Source: a virus. Taken from it: a stretch of DNA of 64,000 nt. The stretch lies in the IMG/VR virus record IMGVR_UViG_3300030118_007055, positions 20,210-84,209 of that record. One strand, 5' to 3'. The translations under genes and the position numbers were made by a program. Shown piece by piece: positions 49,995 to 58,159 of this stretch. The notes below the pieces were generated by a model. The model ran no database searches, was not told where the DNA came from, and worked only from the letters and a program-made list of their open reading frames with translations. Numbering within the stretch: the stretch's first letter is position 1; each line of letters starts with the position of its first letter.

Positions 49995-50695
49995 TTGCTT
50001 TGAATTATGCTGTCATAAGAAATTGTTTTTCTATGCATTTCCCATGTAGATTGTTTTTCATTTATTCCGTAATAGTAGCCTATAAACTCGTTTATATTAT
50101 GTATATAAATGTTTTTATCTAAAAGTTTAAAATAAAATTCATAATCAGCAGCCCCACTATAAAGCTCAGGCTCCCTTTTTAAAGTTTTATCTTTAAAAAT
50201 ATCAATATGATAAAATACTGAAGGTGTATTTACATAACAGCCCGTTAGCATTTTTGATTTTAAATCTTCAATATCTAAATATTGATGTCTTGTTTTTTGA
50301 ATTGCTTGATTATCTCTAATCCATACTAAATCAGATTGAGCACATAGTATAGTTTTTTTTTGTGTTTTAACCCAGCCACAAAAGCTAGAGATGTAAGTTT
50401 CAGCTATAAAATCATCAGAGCCTACAATTGTGTAATAATCGCCATCTAAATAATCAAAAGCTTTCTGTAAACACTCGTCCCAGCATTGAGGATATATGTT
50501 TTTAGCTTGATCTATTATATAATCTTTATTACCTGATGACAAGATTTCTCTAGCTATGTCCAAACTTTTATCAGTGCTTTCGTTATCAATAAAAATTATT
50601 TTATAATCTTTATGATCTTGATTTATACAACTATCCAAGCACCTTGATAAAAACTCAGCTTTGTTAAAATTTGGTATAATTACATTAACCCGCAT
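49967..50695 (-). CDS. GT2 family glycosyltransferase
   Basis: 242 residues. VNVIIPNFNKAEFLSRCLDSCI and KIIFIDNESTDKSLDI are the classic GT2 N-terminal strands, and YTIVGSDDFI contains the DxD metal site. No membrane segments follow, so it is a soluble enzyme that transfers one sugar. It shares a 28-nt overlap with rfbH and an 11-nt overlap with the gene before it. Confidence 0.88.
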   Translation of the reverse strand: MRVNVIIPNFNKAEFLSRCLDSCINQDHKDYKIIFIDNESTDKSLDIAREILSSGNKDYIIDQAKNIYPQCWDECLQKAFDYLDGDYYTIVGSDDFIAETYISSFCGWVKTQKKTILCAQSDLVWIRDNQAIQKTRHQYLDIEDLKSKMLTGCYVNTPSVFYHIDIFKDKTLKREPELYSGAADYEFYFKLLDKNIYIHNINEFIGYYYGINEKQSTWEMHRKTISYDSIIQSKWRKLWNKY

Positions 50696-51584
50696 AATTT
50701 AAAAGTTGGTTAACTCTGCAAAAGTACGTATGATTATCTTTAATGTGTTCAATGTTTTTTGATTTAATACTGCAAACATCCTGATTTAAATAGTCTGAAG
50801 CGTATTCACAAAGTATTTCAGGATCATTAGAGGTTTTACAATCTGGAAAATATTTATCTATCTGAGCATTTTCATCACTAACTAATAACCCATTTATACC
50901 TAAAGATTTAAAAGTTCTCTCATTAGCGTCTAATTTTAAAACTCTTTGATATTTATCATGTATATTCAAAGCTATTTTAGAATTTTTCATTATATAGTTT
51001 TCTTGCTCATGACTAATATTTTGGCCAACTGAAAAAGCACAATTAAATTTTTTATTCAAAAATGCCGTTAATGTTTCATTCATGATTTGAATTTTCTCAT
51101 TAAATCCATTATCAGCATAACCTCCAACAAAGCATATATCATATTTAAAATCTTTTGTGTTTGGATCTACAGATTGATATTTAAGGTCATCAAAAGCTAA
51201 AGGCACAGTCCTTACATTTTGCCAAATATTATAATACTCCTGTTTTACTTCACTAAATGTCCATTTAACAACATTAGTAAACTGATTAATTTTTTCGATA
51301 GTTTTTGCTGGTAAAGAGCAAACAAAATTAGGATGCAACCCCCAAGGCTTTGGAAAAGAATTTGACGAACAAAACAAAAAACAATTTTTGCTTTTTTCTA
51401 TGTGTTTTAAATTACTTTCCGTGGCCCATGAATCAGTGATCATTAACAAATATTCAGCAGAATCTATTTCGTCTAACGACTTTATAAATTTTGCTTCAAA
51501 CCCCTTTTTAACCCAAGCTCTATAATAACCATTATATATCCAATGGCCAGCGTGACTTGGATGGTCTTGAATATAAACTATCAC
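50685..51584 (-). CDS. CgeB-like GT-B glycosyltransferase
   Basis: 299 residues. YDICFVGGYADNGF and the later NSKIALNIHDKY...LDANERTFKSLGINGLLVSD are the pattern of the C-terminal half of CgeB/GT1-like proteins (S.i.lN......R.fE..a.G..lls). It probably adds a sugar in the same pathway as its two neighbours. ATGA-type overlaps link it to the upstream gene. Substrate unknown. Confidence 0.7.
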   Translation of the reverse strand: MIVYIQDHPSHAGHWIYNGYYRAWVKKGFEAKFIKSLDEIDSAEYLLMITDSWATESNLKHIEKSKNCFLFCSSNSFPKPWGLHPNFVCSLPAKTIEKINQFTNVVKWTFSEVKQEYYNIWQNVRTVPLAFDDLKYQSVDPNTKDFKYDICFVGGYADNGFNEKIQIMNETLTAFLNKKFNCAFSVGQNISHEQENYIMKNSKIALNIHDKYQRVLKLDANERTFKSLGINGLLVSDENAQIDKYFPDCKTSNDPEILCEYASDYLNQDVCSIKSKNIEHIKDNHTYFCRVNQLLNYAG

Positions 51585-52486
51585 AGTTTATCTAAAATGT
51601 TTTTTAATCTAATTTTTGAAGTATGCTCTTTCAAAAATCTTTCATAGCCTTTTTTAGCAATCGACTCTCTTTCAAAATCATTTTCTATATAATAAGCTAT
51701 TTTATTTAGAGCTTCTTCTTTTGTTTTAAAAGTTACTATTTCTTTCTCTAGCTCAAATAAATCTTCTAAGCCATCTACATATTCTGTAATTAATAAAGAT
51801 CCTGAGCAAACAGCTTCAAAAATCCTTAACTTCATTTGAGCTTTTTTATCAGCATCGTTATTGTTAACTGTTAAATTAAAAACTATCTTAGATGAGCCGT
51901 ATATTCTAAATATATCTTCATAAGAAACTCCATAAAAATTAGTAAGCGGCGCACCATTACATTTTAAATAATTAAAAATATCAGATCTACTTTCAGTGAT
52001 GCCTCCACAAAAACCCACGCCAATTTTTTTTTCGCAATCTAATCTTAAAGATTCATTGCAATGCCAATTGCCTAGAATAATATTTTTATATCCTATATCT
52101 TTATATTTTTTTAAATACTTTTTTTCTGGTGTTGTGCAGTATGTAAATTTATTACAAACCTGTTTATTAAATGAATCAAATCTCCAAGTATCATCACAAA
52201 ACCAATTTAAAGTTTTTACTTTACCTTGTTTAGTAATTTGTTCTATTATGTCTAAAGGTTCGTGTGGGGCCACTGAAGGATTACCAGTCAAGCAACTTAG
52301 TATTAAGTCAGGAGCGAATGAATCTACTATTTGTAGAAAATTATTTTTATCTCCTTTGACTGTATCATAAAATAATACATTATGGCCCAATTCTAAAAGT
52401 GGTATGTAAAAATTAAAATAACCAGCATCAAAAAGATTTTGACCATTTCTGTTTAATGTTTTGTTATATACTAAAATTATTTTCAT
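51581..52486 (-). CDS. CgeB-like GT-B glycosyltransferase
   Basis: 301 residues from MKIILVYNK; the ATG at 52486 makes an ATGA overlap with the preceding gene, which favours it over an ATG four codons upstream. DLILSCLTGNPS is the N-domain end; VGFCGGITESRSDIF and KIVFNLTVNN...MKLRIFEAVCSGSLLITEY, then FKTKEEALNKIAYYI, are typical CgeB/Glyco_trans_1_2 motifs. It resembles the gene that follows it, and the two may have arisen by duplication, though identity is low by eye. Confidence 0.75.
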   Translation of the reverse strand: MKIILVYNKTLNRNGQNLFDAGYFNFYIPLLELGHNVLFYDTVKGDKNNFLQIVDSFAPDLILSCLTGNPSVAPHEPLDIIEQITKQGKVKTLNWFCDDTWRFDSFNKQVCNKFTYCTTPEKKYLKKYKDIGYKNIILGNWHCNESLRLDCEKKIGVGFCGGITESRSDIFNYLKCNGAPLTNFYGVSYEDIFRIYGSSKIVFNLTVNNNDADKKAQMKLRIFEAVCSGSLLITEYVDGLEDLFELEKEIVTFKTKEEALNKIAYYIENDFERESIAKKGYERFLKEHTSKIRLKNILDKL

Positions 52487-53325
52487 ATCTTGCTCCAAAA
52501 ATTTGATGCTGCGGTTTCACAGCGTTGTTTAAATTCATCATACCCTACTTCTTGAAACTCTAAGTAAGAGCCTATTTTGTTTACGTCGCCTACTATTTCT
52601 TCAACTCCACACAATAACGCCTCCCCCACCATTCTGCAAAAAGGCTCATTTACAATAGGCGAGTGATAAAGTGCCTTTGATTGTTTAAAAACTTGAGCTA
52701 TTTCTTCATGAGATTTTAAACCTAAATATTCAACATTTTCCATACCATTAAAAAAATTAGAACAATCGCCATCGCTCCAGCCAAAAACACTTATTTTTCT
52801 ATCTTCATTTTTTTGAGCAAATGCTTTTAAATTATCTAATCCTTTAAGTGGATGTAAATATCCACAATAAACTATGTCATATATTTTTTCAGTGTCATCT
52901 TTGTTAAAAATTTTAGTATCAATAGGGTCATATACTATTTCAACATTTGTAAAATAATCTCCATATAAATCCTTAAAAAACGAATGATGGAATTTACTTA
53001 AAAAAAAGTTTTTTTTAGAACTGGTAAATATATGCGCTCTAGTTCTAGTGTCTAAATATGAGCATGAATCGTGCTCTAATCTAACTTTTTCAGGCACATT
53101 CTTTAAAAATTCTATTTTTGCAGGGTTTGTTTTATTTATTAATTCTAAATTAGAATGTATAACTAAATCATAAGAACTTAAAAAGTCTGTTATTGAAGAT
53201 GAATAGTGATGCTCAATAATTTCATGGCCTAGACTTCTACCCTGTTCAATTATAATTTGGTTACTGACCTGCGCTCCACCTTTTCTTTGTTTTAAAGTGA
53301 AATCTGATACAAATAATATTTTCAT
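52483..53325 (-). CDS. GT4-like GT-B glycosyltransferase
   Basis: 280 residues. Starts with KILFVSDFTLKQRKGGAQ, the GG loop of GT-B enzymes. VYDPIDTKIFN is the usual linker strand, YDIVYCGYLHPLKGLDNL the start of the donor domain (vG.l...KG...l), and HSPIVNEPFCRMVGEALLCG the E-x7-E donor motif. It is the first of the island glycosyltransferases after the structural protein gene, 19 nt downstream of that gene's stop. Confidence 0.8.
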   Translation of the reverse strand: MKILFVSDFTLKQRKGGAQVSNQIIIEQGRSLGHEIIEHHYSSSITDFLSSYDLVIHSNLELINKTNPAKIEFLKNVPEKVRLEHDSCSYLDTRTRAHIFTSSKKNFFLSKFHHSFFKDLYGDYFTNVEIVYDPIDTKIFNKDDTEKIYDIVYCGYLHPLKGLDNLKAFAQKNEDRKISVFGWSDGDCSNFFNGMENVEYLGLKSHEEIAQVFKQSKALYHSPIVNEPFCRMVGEALLCGVEEIVGDVNKIGSYLEFQEVGYDEFKQRCETAASNFWSKI

Positions 53326-53344
53326 GCAATAGCATGATTATATA

Positions 53345-54325
53345 TTATATGTCTGTCTCTTCAATAAAAATAAATACGTTTTCTAAATCTGGATTTTCAG
53401 AAATTAAATCACTTTGCTCTACAAAGTTATCATCATCCCAGCCCCATTCGCTTAAAATTTCGTCATCATCCCATGCAACAGCATCGCTTGATGTCATTTT
53501 GCTGACTGGCTTTTTGCTCCAAAATCTGCACGACCAATACCTAGCTTTGTACTTTGGACCTGGGTTTGTGTCACATTGATGTCTAGCTCTAAAGTTTTTT
53601 CTTCGCTCAGGGTCGTCTCTTTTTATTTCCATGTTTGGATCACCAAACTTGACCATAACGACATTACCCTTTTCATTCTTTACGTAAACCCCGAATTTTT
53701 TTTTTGAGCCAGAGGGTAATCTAAACGGTTTATTTAAAGTTTTTTTTTCTGCCTCTGAATAATCTATGTCTTCAATATCGAGATCCATTTCCTCTTCGAG
53801 TACTCCAGCCTCTAATAAATCTATTTTAGCTAAAGCAAAATTGAGTTCAGAAAAGTCATCATATACAAATCTTGCTTCTTCGTTATAGTATTCTTCGCTA
53901 CCCCTAGCTATATCTGAATCAGCGGCTCTGTAAGATTTTTTTACTTTGCCTCCTCTCATCATTCTTAAAAATGTATTGACCCTAGCCATAGCCCATTGAC
54001 CTCTAGATTTACCAGGTCTATGAGTACTTGAAAAAGCGCCAGCGCCTCGCCTGTAAACTTTTTTAAGTTGGCCTAATGTGACTTTTCTTGAGTGTTTGGA
54101 GTTGTGCTCTTTAACTTTATTTTTTAGGGCAGTTACAACTTTTTCAGAGAAATTAATTTTCGGAGCTTTTTTGCCACCACCAGCTGATCCTTTAGGATTT
54201 TTCTTAGAACCTTTTTTGCGCTCTGACGGCTTAGCTGGAGTCTGTGCTCCACTTCTTGGCCCAGGTCGCTTGGCGGCCTGTGATTCCAAAAATTCCTTTG
54301 CTTTATCTGAAAAATCGTACTCCAT
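53345..54325 (-). CDS. Conserved phage structural-type protein (DUF5872-like plus a C-terminal RRKNFRARHxC module)
   Basis: 326 residues. A lysine- and proline-rich N-terminus precedes VTALKNKVKEHNSKHSRKVTLGQLKKVYRRGAGAFSSTHRPGKSR and QWAMARVNTFLRM, which I recall as DUF5872. The C-terminal FRLPSGSKKKFGVYVKN, VKFGDPNMEIKRDDPERRK, NFRARHQC and ARYWSCRFW form a second module common in large marine phages, often linked to prohead or capsid proteins. The acidic end (WDDDEIL, WGWDDDNF) is unusual. The role is unknown; a head component is likely. GTGTAA lies 11 nt upstream of the ATG. Confidence 0.65.
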   Translation of the reverse strand: MEYDFSDKAKEFLESQAAKRPGPRSGAQTPAKPSERKKGSKKNPKGSAGGGKKAPKINFSEKVVTALKNKVKEHNSKHSRKVTLGQLKKVYRRGAGAFSSTHRPGKSRGQWAMARVNTFLRMMRGGKVKKSYRAADSDIARGSEEYYNEEARFVYDDFSELNFALAKIDLLEAGVLEEEMDLDIEDIDYSEAEKKTLNKPFRLPSGSKKKFGVYVKNEKGNVVMVKFGDPNMEIKRDDPERRKNFRARHQCDTNPGPKYKARYWSCRFWSKKPVSKMTSSDAVAWDDDEILSEWGWDDDNFVEQSDLISENPDLENVFIFIEETDI

Positions 54326-54342
54326 CTAGCAATGATTTACAC
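54326..54342 (-). promoter_or_regulatory. GTGTAA promoter-like motif upstream of the DUF5872-like gene
   Basis: On the minus strand GTGTAAATCATTGCTAG is followed directly by ATG at 54325. It lies in a 40-nt gap between the reductase gene and this one. The TATT part is changed to TCATT. Confidence 0.45.
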
Positions 54343-54365
54343 AAAAAATTAATTAAAATGAATTT

Positions 54366-56012
54366 TTAACCCTCGCAAGATGAACAAGATAGTATGGATC
54401 TTGCAAGCTCTTGACTAGGATTGGCGCTTCTTTGGTAATAAAAGCTTTTTATACCTTGTTCCCAGCCAAAAATTAGTAGTTCGCTTACCTGTTTTGGTGG
54501 GCATTTAGGGGCTATCATTAAGTTTAGGCTTTGACTTTGATCTATATACTTTTGCCGTTGAGCCGCCTGTAATACTATTTCTTTTTGTGAAATTTCGCCA
54601 AATGTTTTAAAAACATCCTTTTCCTCATCGGATAGGAAATCTAAATGCTGTACAGATCCACCTTTAACTAGAATAGATTTCCATGTAGTTTGGGTATTCT
54701 TTTTCTTTTCGGTTAAAAGTTTTTCTAGGTAAGGATTTTTGTATGTGAATTTTCCTTTTGCTAAGTCTTTTGTAAAGTAATTACTATTCAAAGGTTCTAT
54801 AGATGGCGAAACTTGACCTAAAATAAATGAGCTTGAGGTAGTAGGAGCTATCGCCATCGTTGTTAGATTACGTCTGCCATAGCCTTTTAAATATTCAGGT
54901 TCACCTAGTAAAACAGCTAAATCTTGTGTTGCTTCATCACAACGCTCTTTTATAAGCTGATGTATCTCTTGATTTAAAAATTTAGCTTCTAAACTTTCAA
55001 AAGCTATCATTTTATCTTGTAAATAAGAATGCCAACCTAAAACTCCTAAACCTATGGCTCTCTGCCTTTTAGCAAACTCATGAGAGCTTTTCATAAATGG
55101 GATATTCTCTGTTTTTTGTACGTACTCCTCCATCACTGCATCTAAGAAAAATGTCAAAGTTTCGACAGCGTCAGTCTCTTTGATTTCCTCCCAGTTCACT
55201 AAATTTAAAGATGACAAACAGCAAACAAAAGACTCCTCTTCAGATGAGTGCAAAGCTATTTCGCTACAAAGGTTAGAGGCGTGTATTTTTAAATTTTTAT
55301 CCTGATAAGGTTGAGGGGATGAATTGTTAACAGTATCAGTAAAAAATATGTAAGGGTATCCTGTTTCAAATCTTTTCTTTATGAGAGCTGCCCAAATATA
55401 CCTCTTTGATTTATCTCCAGATATCAATTCTCTCATCCAAGAGTCGCTTATGCAAACACCAAAAGATAAATCTTGTATTGGGTGGCCCTCGCTTCTTATT
55501 CGTAAAAACTCTTTTATATCTGGATGATCAATAGGTAGATATCCCGCGAAAGAACCTCTTCTGACATTACTTTGAGAAACGACAGATGAAACTTTGTCAA
55601 AAAGTTCCATAAAATGCACTGATCCACTAGAAGTGCCGCCAGAGGATATTTCCGCACCTCTACCTCTAAGCGCTCCAAAATAAGCTGACGTTCCTGATCC
55701 GTGTTTAGTTTGCATGCCAACCTCAGCTTGCTTGTCTAAAATAGAATCCATTCGATCCTCAATGTAAACCCCATTGCAAGAGATTGGTAGACCTCTTTCT
55801 CTACCAAAATTTGCCCAAACTGGGCTAGCTAAAGAGTAAAAACCTCTAGCCATGTAATCTTCAAATTTTGCGGCAAAACCTTTTACTTTTAAATAATTTT
55901 CAGCAGCTTTAGCAATATCTGAAATTCTTTGCTCTGGAGTTTCTCCAGCTTGTAAATAACCCCTTTTTAAAAAAGCCTTTGAATCTTTATTTAGCCAGTA
56001 ATATTTGTTCAT
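54366..56012 (-). CDS. nrdA: Ribonucleotide reductase class I, alpha subunit
   Basis: 548 residues, far shorter than E. coli NrdA (761), mainly because the N-terminal ATP-cone is absent. Active-site residues are present: C79 (PISCNG) and C264 (VCCLSSLN) as the reducing pair, N247, C249 and E251 (SNLCSE), the tyrosine pair in SFYYQRSA, and the C-terminal C543 and C546 (SCSSCEG) that receive electrons from thioredoxin or glutaredoxin. It makes deoxynucleotides for phage DNA. Without an ATP-cone it should escape dATP inhibition. The start overlaps nrdB at TAATG. Confidence 0.92.
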   Translation of the reverse strand: MNKYYWLNKDSKAFLKRGYLQAGETPEQRISDIAKAAENYLKVKGFAAKFEDYMARGFYSLASPVWANFGRERGLPISCNGVYIEDRMDSILDKQAEVGMQTKHGSGTSAYFGALRGRGAEISSGGTSSGSVHFMELFDKVSSVVSQSNVRRGSFAGYLPIDHPDIKEFLRIRSEGHPIQDLSFGVCISDSWMRELISGDKSKRYIWAALIKKRFETGYPYIFFTDTVNNSSPQPYQDKNLKIHASNLCSEIALHSSEEESFVCCLSSLNLVNWEEIKETDAVETLTFFLDAVMEEYVQKTENIPFMKSSHEFAKRQRAIGLGVLGWHSYLQDKMIAFESLEAKFLNQEIHQLIKERCDEATQDLAVLLGEPEYLKGYGRRNLTTMAIAPTTSSSFILGQVSPSIEPLNSNYFTKDLAKGKFTYKNPYLEKLLTEKKKNTQTTWKSILVKGGSVQHLDFLSDEEKDVFKTFGEISQKEIVLQAAQRQKYIDQSQSLNLMIAPKCPPKQVSELLIFGWEQGIKSFYYQRSANPSQELARSILSCSSCEG

Positions 56013-56983
56013 TAAAATAGATCGTCTGCGTCAAATGTCTGTGAGTTTTTAGAATATTCAACAGGTCGAGAATGAAAAAAATCAGTAGCATTATTGCCCA
56101 TCAATTCTTCCTCGAACCACATTGTATTTTCTAAAACAGAAGTGTCAACATTAAATGCAGAAGAAAACCCTATTTTTTCTAAAGAGTCATTTATTCTATT
56201 TTTTATAAATTCTTTTAAGATATCACCATTAAGACCTGTCTCATTGAAACCATTGATCATCCAATCAACAATTTTACTTTCAGCTTTAAAAGCTTCTTGA
56301 GCTTCATTCACAATCCTAGCTTCTAACTCATCATCAAATAATTCTGGGTGCTCGCTTCTAATTGTATTAATTATTTTGATTCCAGCCAACGCATGAATGT
56401 TTTCTTCATTGCGAGTATACTTGACTTGCTGTCCAGTATCTTTAAGTATATTCCGATAACGATTAAACCAGTTAATAATATAGAACTGCGAAAACAGAGA
56501 AACATTTTCCACAAAAAGCGTGAAAAGAATGATCGAATACACATATTGCTTTTTTGAATCTTTGTAAAATTTATGATTATATTTTCTAAGATAGTTTACC
56601 CTGCCTTGAATAAAATCAAGTTCTAGATTTTTCTCAAAGACATCTTCAAGACCCAGAACTTTCAGTAATCTTTCATAAGCATTGTTATGAATGACCTCGA
56701 CGTTTGCCATTACATACCCCAAATCTGTCAAACTCGGATGAGGTAGATTATCGCCTAATTTGCTCCAAAACTTTTTTACCGCTACTTCAATCTGCCCAAT
56801 CGCTGAAAGTGTTCTGATAATAATTTCTTTTTCCTCTGAGTTTAAATTAACATTAAAATCTTGTATATCGCTGCTAAAACTAAACTCTTTATCGGTCCAA
56901 AAACCGTTGTGCATTGCCTCAATAAATTCTTGCGCCCATGGATAATGGTCGGGCTTCCTTGATATTTGTTCTTCGAAAATCAT
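56012..56983 (-). CDS. nrdB: Ribonucleotide reductase class I, beta subunit
   Basis: About 323 residues from MIFEEQISRK. I chose ATG 56983 over 57013 because GTGTAA lies 11 nt before it. Metal ligands are seen as E in QIEVAV (D84 position), E and H in EVIHNNAY, E in FVEN, and E and H in EENIH. The tyrosine in EVIHNNAY is in the position of Tyr122 of E. coli, so a tyrosyl radical is expected. Glu in the first ligand position differs from Asp of E. coli. It is the first gene of the 37-kb leftward block. Confidence 0.9.
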   Translation of the reverse strand: MIFEEQISRKPDHYPWAQEFIEAMHNGFWTDKEFSFSSDIQDFNVNLNSEEKEIIIRTLSAIGQIEVAVKKFWSKLGDNLPHPSLTDLGYVMANVEVIHNNAYERLLKVLGLEDVFEKNLELDFIQGRVNYLRKYNHKFYKDSKKQYVYSIILFTLFVENVSLFSQFYIINWFNRYRNILKDTGQQVKYTRNEENIHALAGIKIINTIRSEHPELFDDELEARIVNEAQEAFKAESKIVDWMINGFNETGLNGDILKEFIKNRINDSLEKIGFSSAFNVDTSVLENTMWFEEELMGNNATDFFHSRPVEYSKNSQTFDADDLF

Positions 56984-57021
56984 GACTATTGTTTTTACAC
57001 CATACTTGAGCAAGCTGTCAA
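56984..57021 (-). promoter_or_regulatory. Promoter of the leftward block before nrdB
   Basis: On the minus strand TTGACA at 57021-57016, 16 nt, then TGTAAA at 56999-56994 within GGTGTAAAAACAATAGTC and ATG at 56983. The -35 box is perfect. The -10 box overlaps the GTGTAA motif found at other units, so host sigma70 and a phage sigma could both act here. Confidence 0.5.
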
Positions 57022-57044
57022 ATTGTATTTAAAAAATTTTTTTC

Positions 57045-57072
57045 TTGACAAAATGGATTTAATTTGTATCAT
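57045..57072 (+). promoter_or_regulatory. Sigma70-type promoter for the rightward early genes
   Basis: TTGACA at 57045-57050, a 16-nt spacer and TATCAT at 57067-57072. This is the best host-type promoter in the window. It mirrors the TTGACA at 57016-57021 on the other strand and would drive sigma factor, SSB and the genes up to 59238, leaving a leader of about 110 nt full of inverted repeats. Confidence 0.6.
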
Positions 57073-57179
57073 ACCGTATAACGGTTTAAGGACGTAATTA
57101 TACATATAACGTAATAGGTAAAGCTATACGTTATTCTGTTCTATTACGTTTTATAAAATATTTAAATTATATATAAATA
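57073..57179. promoter_or_regulatory. Inverted-repeat cluster and TATAAATA before the sigma gene
   Basis: ACCGT-ATA-ACGGT at 57073-57085 is a perfect palindrome just after the -10 box. AACGTAATAG at 57108-57117 is repeated inverted as CTATTACGTT at 57141-57150 and, with one base missing, as CTATACGTTAT at 57124-57134. TATAAATA, the T4 late promoter core, lies at 57172-57179, ten bases before the sigma factor ATG. These look like operator sites for a regulator plus a possible self-activating promoter. No other gene lies here. Confidence 0.45.
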
Positions 57180-57189
57180 TAATAATAAT

Positions 57190-57798
57190 ATGGATAAAGG
57201 TTTTAATTTTACAGAATCGCTTGCTTCGCAAAGCGACTTATCTTTGATCAATAAAATTAAAGATAGCAACGATGAGGGTAGTTTAATGGAGCTTATCAAC
57301 CGTCATTCTGGCATTTATCACACAATGGTTAATAATTTTTTATCTGGCCCTAAAAATGTTGGAGATAAAGGCAATTTGCTAGATGACAAAGTGCATGAAG
57401 TATACTCTTGCGCCATAAAATTTGACCCAAGTAAAAACACTAAGTTCCCTACATATTTAGCTAATCATACAAAGTGGAAATGTTTAGGAGTTTTAAATAA
57501 AAAGAAAAAACAACAGGAAATTTCTTTCGAAGACGAAAATATTTTTTTTGAACCGTCATGCGATTCTTTTATAGAAAATTTAAGTAAAGATGAGATCTTA
57601 AAAACTTTTTCTAAATTTTTGGAAAAAGAAACAGATGATAGAGTTAGAAAAATTATTGACAAGAGATACAATGTGGATAATCATAAGCTCAGACCTTGGA
57701 AAATCATAGCTGAAGAGCTAGGAATGAGTATTCAAGGTTGTATAAACATTCATAATAAATTTTTAACTAAAATAAAAAAACAAACTAAATATGTATAA
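57190..57798 (+). CDS. Phage RNA polymerase sigma factor
   Basis: 202 residues. Region 2 is seen in LMELINRHSGIYHTMVNNFL and DDKVHEVYSCAIKFDPSKN followed by TKFPTYLANHTKWKCLGVL, the classic sequence for core binding and -10 recognition (kFdps.g.kF.tYa...i). Region 4 follows as RPWKIIAEELGMSIQGCINIHNKFLTKIKK, a helix-turn-helix. Region 3 and the N-terminal region 1 are lacking, so it is of the short ECF/gp55-like type. It probably directs host polymerase to late phage promoters. Its own start is preceded by TATAAATA. It overlaps ssb by 8 nt. Confidence 0.85.
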   Translation: MDKGFNFTESLASQSDLSLINKIKDSNDEGSLMELINRHSGIYHTMVNNFLSGPKNVGDKGNLLDDKVHEVYSCAIKFDPSKNTKFPTYLANHTKWKCLGVLNKKKKQQEISFEDENIFFEPSCDSFIENLSKDEILKTFSKFLEKETDDRVRKIIDKRYNVDNHKLRPWKIIAEELGMSIQGCINIHNKFLTKIKKQTKYV

Positions 57799-58159
57799 TT
57801 CAATAACTGCGGCAGCTTATCTTGTTAAAGATCCAGAATCTAGAACAACATCAACTGGTAAAAAAGTAACAAATCTTAGAGTAGGTATATCTTCAGGTAA
57901 CACTAAAGATAAATGTTATCTTGATGTTCAATATTGGGATAAACAAGCTGATATTGCTGAAAAATATTTAACAAAAGGGCGTGAGTTTATTGTTCAAGGT
58001 GAACTTTGCATGTCATCTTGGGAAAAAGATGGCAAAAATTTTAGTAAATATTTTATAAGAGGTAAGGATCTTCAGTTTCTTTCATCTAAGAAAAAAGAGT
58101 CTGATGATTCTACTGCACCTGCAAAGGAAGAAAAGGTTGCTGAGGAAGTTCCTTTTTAA
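57791..58159 (+). CDS. ssb: Single-stranded DNA-binding protein
   Basis: 122 residues. An OB-fold of bacterial SSB type: ITAAAYLVKDPESRTTSTGKKV, NLRVGIS, CYLDVQYWDKQADIAEKYLTKGREFIVQGEL and KYFIRGKDLQFL. The charged linker ends in EEVPF, the acidic tip that binds host or phage replication partners (DDDIPF in E. coli). It covers single-stranded DNA at the fork. It has 8- and 1-nt overlaps with neighbours. Confidence 0.92.
   Translation: MYNSITAAAYLVKDPESRTTSTGKKVTNLRVGISSGNTKDKCYLDVQYWDKQADIAEKYLTKGREFIVQGELCMSSWEKDGKNFSKYFIRGKDLQFLSSKKKESDDSTAPAKEEKVAEEVPF

Noticed and set aside
57003-57013. Upstream ATG for nrdB at 57013
   Set aside because: It would place the GTGTAA motif inside the coding sequence, and the extra ten residues (LKYGVKTIV) do not belong to the NrdB fold.
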